Positions 59,884 through 64,000 of a stretch of DNA of 64,000 nucleotides are shown here, piece by piece. The stretch covers positions 1 through 64,000 of the forward strand of contig CAYVVG010000009.1 in NCBI GenBank assembly GCA_964455285.1, given 5' to 3'. This stretch comes from CAIVAT01 sp964455285 (GTDB taxonomy: Bacteria > Bacteroidota > Bacteroidia > Bacteroidales > FEN-979). Positions within the stretch are counted from its first letter, which is position 1. Each line of letters opens with the position of its first letter. The position numbers and the translations under genes were made by a program. Below the pieces are notes generated by a model, which did not search any database, had not been told where the DNA came from, and worked only from the letters and a program-made list of their open reading frames with translations.

Positions 59884-62883
59884 TCAATCCACCGTTACTT
59901 TTCCTGTAAACACCCCTGATTCTCCCTGAACCCGGATGAGGTACATTCCCCGTGCAAAGTTGCTGACATCAAGGACATGGATAGCCCCGGGGGTCGTGTT
60001 ACCAATTACTTTCTCAAGGACGGCATGTCCGCTCACATCGCTTAGGCGGATGATCAGCGACCGGTCGTTCCCTTCGCTGACAATATTCAGGATGCCCTGT
60101 GTTGGATTTGGGAAGAGCCGGATCCTGGGTTGCAGGCGATTCTCTCCGGTACCTGTGCAAACCAGGACGACAACCTCCTTCGACCCGGCCGGGCCGGTGC
60201 CGCACAGGTTGTTGCCCGCGGCTGTAACCGAACCCGAAACGGATGAGGAACCAAAATCGACGGTGATGGCACTGGTGCCCTGTCCGGCCGTTATCGTAGC
60301 TCCCACCGGCAATGTCCACGTGTAGGTGGTTGCATTGAGGATCGGTTCGATCGAAAAAACGTGACCGGAGGTGCCCTGGCAGAGGGTGTCGGGACCGTTG
60401 ACCGGCTGGGCCGGATAGGGAAGCACTTCGGTATTCACCCCCAGGGAGTTGGGCAGGCTCAGGCAGGTTCCAATGCCGGCGGTAACGCTGACGAAACCGG
60501 CGCTCATTCCCCACAGCACGGTGATGGAATCGGTGCCTTGCCCCGTCTGGATCGTAGCGTCGGAGGGAACTGTCCATGTGTATGTCTCGCCCGGGGTGCC
60601 GGGTACGCTGAAGTAGGCGGTGGCCCCGGTGCAAACGGCGGTCGGACCCGTGATGGGACCCGGTGTGTTCGGCATGGGAGTAACGGTTACGGCCAGCTGG
60701 CTCGACGGGCTGGTACCGCAATTATTCACGGCCACCACCTGCACATTACCTGAGGTACCTCCCCATTGGACTGTGATGGCGGATGAAGACTGGCCGGAGA
60801 GAATGGTGGCGCCGGGAGGTACCGACCATGTATAGGAGATCGCCCCGGTGACGGGCAGGATGCTATAATATTCGTTCGATCCCGAGCAGGTCGTTGCCGG
60901 GCCGGCAATGGCTCCCGGGGAAACGGGTGCAGCTGCCATGGTCACCAGCACACTGTCTTTGGCCATGTGGGCTGCATTGTCGTTCACGGTGCATATGTAC
61001 CGGGTATCGGCGGTGGGGTATGCCACCGGGTTGGCAAGGGTTGAGGTGAATCCCGCGGGGTTGGAGGACCAGGCATAGGTATACGGACCGGTGCCGCCAG
61101 CCGCAGAGGCCTGGAGTTGGGTCGTGCCCCCGGGGCAGACCGAGGTCGGATTGGCGGAGACACCCACTACCATTGATTGACCGATCATCACCCGGAGGGT
61201 GCCGGCCCTCATGTGGGCCGGTGTCCCGTTGGGGCCTTTGGCATAAAAAGTGATCGAGTAAAGCTGCTGGGGAACGTTTCCTGTGAGTTTTATACGGACG
61301 GGTTTTGATCCCGGGAAGGCGGTGATCTTGTTGCCCTGCGGAAAACTGATGGTCAGGCTCCCGGTGGTGGGTGCCGGGGTGATCTGTGCCGAAAGGACCA
61401 CTGTATCGGAATACAGTTTGACAGAGGGAACGCTGAGGGTGAAGTCGGTGCTGTCGTTGGTAATGTAAAGTGTATCGGAGGCATGGCTGATGGCCATGGC
61501 GAAATCGGGAAAGTAGGCTGTGGCGCTCATAAAGCTTCCCTGGCGGAAATCGGTCCAACCGGCCATGGCCACCTTCTTGTTGGAAACAATGCCGTTATAG
61601 TCGCCCTGGTACCGGGGAGTGCCTCCCCCGCCGCAGGTCGGGCAGTCGATCTTCATTTTCTGGTTCGAGATGGCCTGGTTTGCCACCCAGGTCGTTCCGC
61701 CGTTATCCGAATAGGAAGCGTAGATCAGGGCGCTGTCGTTGGTGGGGCAATCGCGGGTGTCCATCCACATGGCGTACAGGCGGCCTGTCTGCTTGTCGCA
61801 CCAGATGCCCGGATGCCACTGGTGATGGGTGGTCGGGTTGGCATCGTCGTTGACCCTTACGGCTGTCGCCCATGTGGTTCCACCGTCGTCGGACCACCGG
61901 CACCAGATATCGGGTTTGTTGCCGTTGCCGGGGGGGTCGTTGGATGCGTACACGCAATAGAGCCTGCCCCGGTTGGTTCCGTAGCTGTTGTCGGCGGCGA
62001 TCATCGGGTAAGGCCGGGTGCGCATGTTCTGGACCGAGTTACGGCCGCCTACGTTGGTTCCGACATAGTTGGAAAAATTCTGTGCCGACATCTGGGTGAA
62101 GGTGGAGCCCCCGTCGAGCGACCGATAGAAGGTATAGGTGGAGGCGAAGGAACTGTTGCTGTTGGTGACGACATAGACCGATTTTCCCTGCACGGCCCCG
62201 TTGGGTCCCACACACACCATCATTCCCGGGAGGCTCTGGGTGGAGGCGTTCCAGGTGGTGTTCCAGGTGACGCCATGGTCGGTGCTCCGGGCGAAGTTGC
62301 CCCCCGAGCTGGCGGTCATGGTCGTATACACATAGTTGGCATACGGACCGTTTGTCTGGTCGCAGGCCATCCAGTTCTTGTCGACCCCCAGCACGCCCGT
62401 GACCGCGGGGGTCCAGGTGGCGCCGTTGTCGGTCGATTTGATCACCTTCACCCCGGAGATGGAGCCGTACATGTTTTGATAGAAGAGGTTTCCGAGACTG
62501 TCGTAAGCCACCACCGGGTCGCCCTGCATGGTGGTGCCGAACGACGGGACCGCATCGGCCCAGTCGATCCCGTTTTCCGTGTGATGGGCCGTGTTGATGT
62601 TGTAAGCGGTAAAATGCTGCGGCGGATTCAGCGGGTTGGCGGCGATGTTGCTCTCGCCGAAATCGACCCCCAGGTTGAAGTTATCGAAATTACCGACCGT
62701 GATCACCGACGACAGGGGCAGGTCGCCGGAAGAGGGGGCCCGGTGGAAGAGATAGGCAGGGGCGTAGTCTCTCAGCGGGTCGTTGTAATTGATCTGTTGC
62801 GCCCGGGCCGGGAGTGCGGTGGTGAGCGTCATAATACCGGCAAGCAGGGCCAGGGATAAGGGTTTCAGGGATGATCTGATCAT
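59884..62883 (-). CDS. T9SS-secreted protein with Asp-box (sialidase-like) propeller and PKD-like domains
   Basis: 999 residues. Signal peptide (about 1-28, ending ARA). A beta-propeller region (about 50-460) has at least five Asp-box-like motifs (STDNGATW, STDHGVTW, SLDGGSTF, SDDGGTTW, SDNGGTTW). PKD/Ig-like repeats (about 600-910: AGPATTCSGSNEYYS, TGPTAVCTGATAYFS, NGPDTLCQGTSGHVFS) follow, then a type A sorting domain (RLFPNPTQGILNIV ... GMYLIRV). Exported by the type IX system. No catalytic sialidase triad was identified, so an enzyme role is unproven. The start at 62883 excludes an N-terminal extension of the ORF. Confidence 0.9.
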   Translation of the reverse strand: MIRSSLKPLSLALLAGIMTLTTALPARAQQINYNDPLRDYAPAYLFHRAPSSGDLPLSSVITVGNFDNFNLGVDFGESNIAANPLNPPQHFTAYNINTAHHTENGIDWADAVPSFGTTMQGDPVVAYDSLGNLFYQNMYGSISGVKVIKSTDNGATWTPAVTGVLGVDKNWMACDQTNGPYANYVYTTMTASSGGNFARSTDHGVTWNTTWNASTQSLPGMMVCVGPNGAVQGKSVYVVTNSNSSFASTYTFYRSLDGGSTFTQMSAQNFSNYVGTNVGGRNSVQNMRTRPYPMIAADNSYGTNRGRLYCVYASNDPPGNGNKPDIWCRWSDDGGTTWATAVRVNDDANPTTHHQWHPGIWCDKQTGRLYAMWMDTRDCPTNDSALIYASYSDNGGTTWVANQAISNQKMKIDCPTCGGGGTPRYQGDYNGIVSNKKVAMAGWTDFRQGSFMSATAYFPDFAMAISHASDTLYITNDSTDFTLSVPSVKLYSDTVVLSAQITPAPTTGSLTISFPQGNKITAFPGSKPVRIKLTGNVPQQLYSITFYAKGPNGTPAHMRAGTLRVMIGQSMVVGVSANPTSVCPGGTTQLQASAAGGTGPYTYAWSSNPAGFTSTLANPVAYPTADTRYICTVNDNAAHMAKDSVLVTMAAAPVSPGAIAGPATTCSGSNEYYSILPVTGAISYTWSVPPGATILSGQSSSAITVQWGGTSGNVQVVAVNNCGTSPSSQLAVTVTPMPNTPGPITGPTAVCTGATAYFSVPGTPGETYTWTVPSDATIQTGQGTDSITVLWGMSAGFVSVTAGIGTCLSLPNSLGVNTEVLPYPAQPVNGPDTLCQGTSGHVFSIEPILNATTYTWTLPVGATITAGQGTSAITVDFGSSSVSGSVTAAGNNLCGTGPAGSKEVVVLVCTGTGENRLQPRIRLFPNPTQGILNIVSEGNDRSLIIRLSDVSGHAVLEKVIGNTTPGAIHVLDVSNFARGMYLIRVQGESGVFTGKVTVD

Positions 62884-63035
62884 ACGGAGATAGTATAAAA
62901 GAAGGAGGATAAAACTTTCTGCGATAAAAGTATGAAATTTCCGGATATGAAGAAACCGGTTGAGCGGAGACGCGGAACCAGTTGCGGTCATCCACTGCCG
63001 GTTATTTGATTACCTTTACCCGGTATCTGACGGAC

Positions 63036-64000
63036 ATGAAAAAAACCACTCTTGTACTTACCCTGACAGTCATAGCGATGCTTACGGCAGCCGGCCAGCA
63101 GCCGTTTCCCGGCGACAGCATTCGGATTTTTACCGAATTCCTCCGGCAGAACGCATTCCACACTCCTTCGGAATATATCCTGAAATCGTTACAGGAAAAA
63201 GACATCGTCATCCTGAGCGAGCGGTACCACCCCGAGATGACGCAATACCGGATGATCGCGGAGGTGATCAGCGATCCTTCCTTCACAGGGAATGTGTACA
63301 CGGAAGTCGGCGTCGTGAATGCCGGCGACCGGATCAATGCGCTGCTGATGCGGAAGGGACTTGCCGACACGGAGGTGGACCGGGAGATCACGAAAATATT
63401 CAAAGATCTCGATATGTTCCCTCTTTGGCCGAATCCCAACTATTTCTTCCTCATCAAGACGATTTACCTGACCAACCAGGGAAGGCCGGCCGAAGACAAG
63501 ATCAGCCTTTTCCCGCTCGACCTCCTTTTCTCGTGGGATTCGGTAGAGTGTGCGGGGCAATACCGGATGCTCATGGAGATGATGGAGCCGCAGGGAGCCC
63601 CGCCGGTCATTGACCGGAACCAGGTCATGGGTGAACATTTCATCCTGGCTTACGAGCGGTCAAAACGGCAGAACAAAAAGAAAGTGAAAGCGTTGGTGAT
63701 CATGAACACCTATCACGGATATACCCGGATTCCGGCTTATCTTCCGCTTCCAACCAAACCTTTCATCTACAGTACGGCCGAAATGATCTATAAAACATAC
63801 CCGCTCCAAACCAAGGGGATCAGCATTCACGGGCTGAGCAACGGGGGCAACCTGATCGCCCGGGGAAAATGGGATGCGGCCATGCAGGTGAACGGGAACA
63901 AACAAGTGGGATTTGACCTGAAGGGAACCCCGTTCGGCGCTACCCCGTTCGACATGTACAACTTCGGGGGAAGGGCTTATGCCTCCGTAACATTCGATTA
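63036..64000 (+). CDS. Secreted protein of unknown function, cut by window edge
   Basis: The frame is open for 321 residues from ATG 63036 to the edge. Signal peptide (about 1-20, MKKTTLVLTLTVIAMLTAAG). ILSERYHPEMTQYRMIAEVI (about 57-76) and KALVIMNTYHGYTRIP (about 219-234), with histidines in similar places, recall the erythromycin-esterase/ChaN/TIKI-like superfamily; this is a weak resemblance. A TACCTTTA near-consensus -7 box lies at 63011-63018. Divergent from the T9SS protein gene. Confidence 0.7.
   Translation, partial: MKKTTLVLTLTVIAMLTAAGQQPFPGDSIRIFTEFLRQNAFHTPSEYILKSLQEKDIVILSERYHPEMTQYRMIAEVISDPSFTGNVYTEVGVVNAGDRINALLMRKGLADTEVDREITKIFKDLDMFPLWPNPNYFFLIKTIYLTNQGRPAEDKISLFPLDLLFSWDSVECAGQYRMLMEMMEPQGAPPVIDRNQVMGEHFILAYERSKRQNKKKVKALVIMNTYHGYTRIPAYLPLPTKPFIYSTAEMIYKTYPLQTKGISIHGLSNGGNLIARGKWDAAMQVNGNKQVGFDLKGTPFGATPFDMYNFGGRAYASVTFD

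Noticed and set aside
61483..62859. 458-residue plus-strand ORF
   Set aside because: Antisense to the T9SS cargo gene; Gly/His/Val-rich shadow frame with no family.

Overview
The window comes from a member of the Bacteroidota with GC-rich coding DNA. Three things point there. Many gene starts are preceded by the TAnnTTTG (-7) promoter box typical of this phylum, in a few cases with a TTG (-33) box 19-20 nt upstream. One protein carries a type IX secretion (T9SS) sorting domain. Typical families of the phylum are present (DUF6600, DUF4402, PspC with PadR, YceI, GFLPPRM-type surface proteins). The order within the phylum cannot be fixed from the sequence alone. The left edge cuts a tRNA-Ala and the right edge cuts a secreted-protein gene. 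No rRNA, insertion sequence, prophage or CRISPR array was seen.

Layout. 0-12.8 kb: diheme cytochrome c, a very large double UvrA-like ATPase, an Old Yellow Enzyme, a two-subunit CoA-transferase, DedA and UPF0316 membrane proteins, and alkaline phosphatase. 12.9-20.6 kb: 5'-nucleotidase, ArfB ribosome rescue factor, AraC regulator, yceI-ygiD, and two surface proteins, one an 849-residue repeat fibre. 20.9-29.4 kb: a glycyl radical enzyme (HypD-like) with its activase, an acyltransferase, and two tandem TMTC-like membrane/TPR proteins. 29.6-35.4 kb: a tolC-MFP-RND efflux operon. 35.3-48.7 kb: the SUF iron-sulfur assembly genes sufE, sufS, sufD, sufC, sufB (minus strand) and a SufT-like gene (plus strand), interrupted by a four-helix-bundle gene, padR-pspC and an M16 peptidase. 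48.7-64 kb: dxs, three oxidoreductase-type genes, DUF4402 and DUF6600 secreted proteins, a GH53 galactanase, a secreted peroxiredoxin, a Na+ symporter, a flavin reductase and a T9SS cargo protein.

The most unusual signal is not a protein. Short 7-8 bp tandem arrays sit at gene edges in position-specific ways. GTAACAGR/GTGACARR arrays start at or just before the 3' ends of five unrelated genes, always in the sense orientation, and provide their stop codons. CAGCACAT, CGTAAAT and TCAATCCC-type arrays lie just before start codons. A GCGGACAA array and its reverse complement flank the four-helix-bundle gene. GC-rich palindromic elements recur between genes, and related sequence occurs inside two coding regions (the double UvrA and the acyltransferase).
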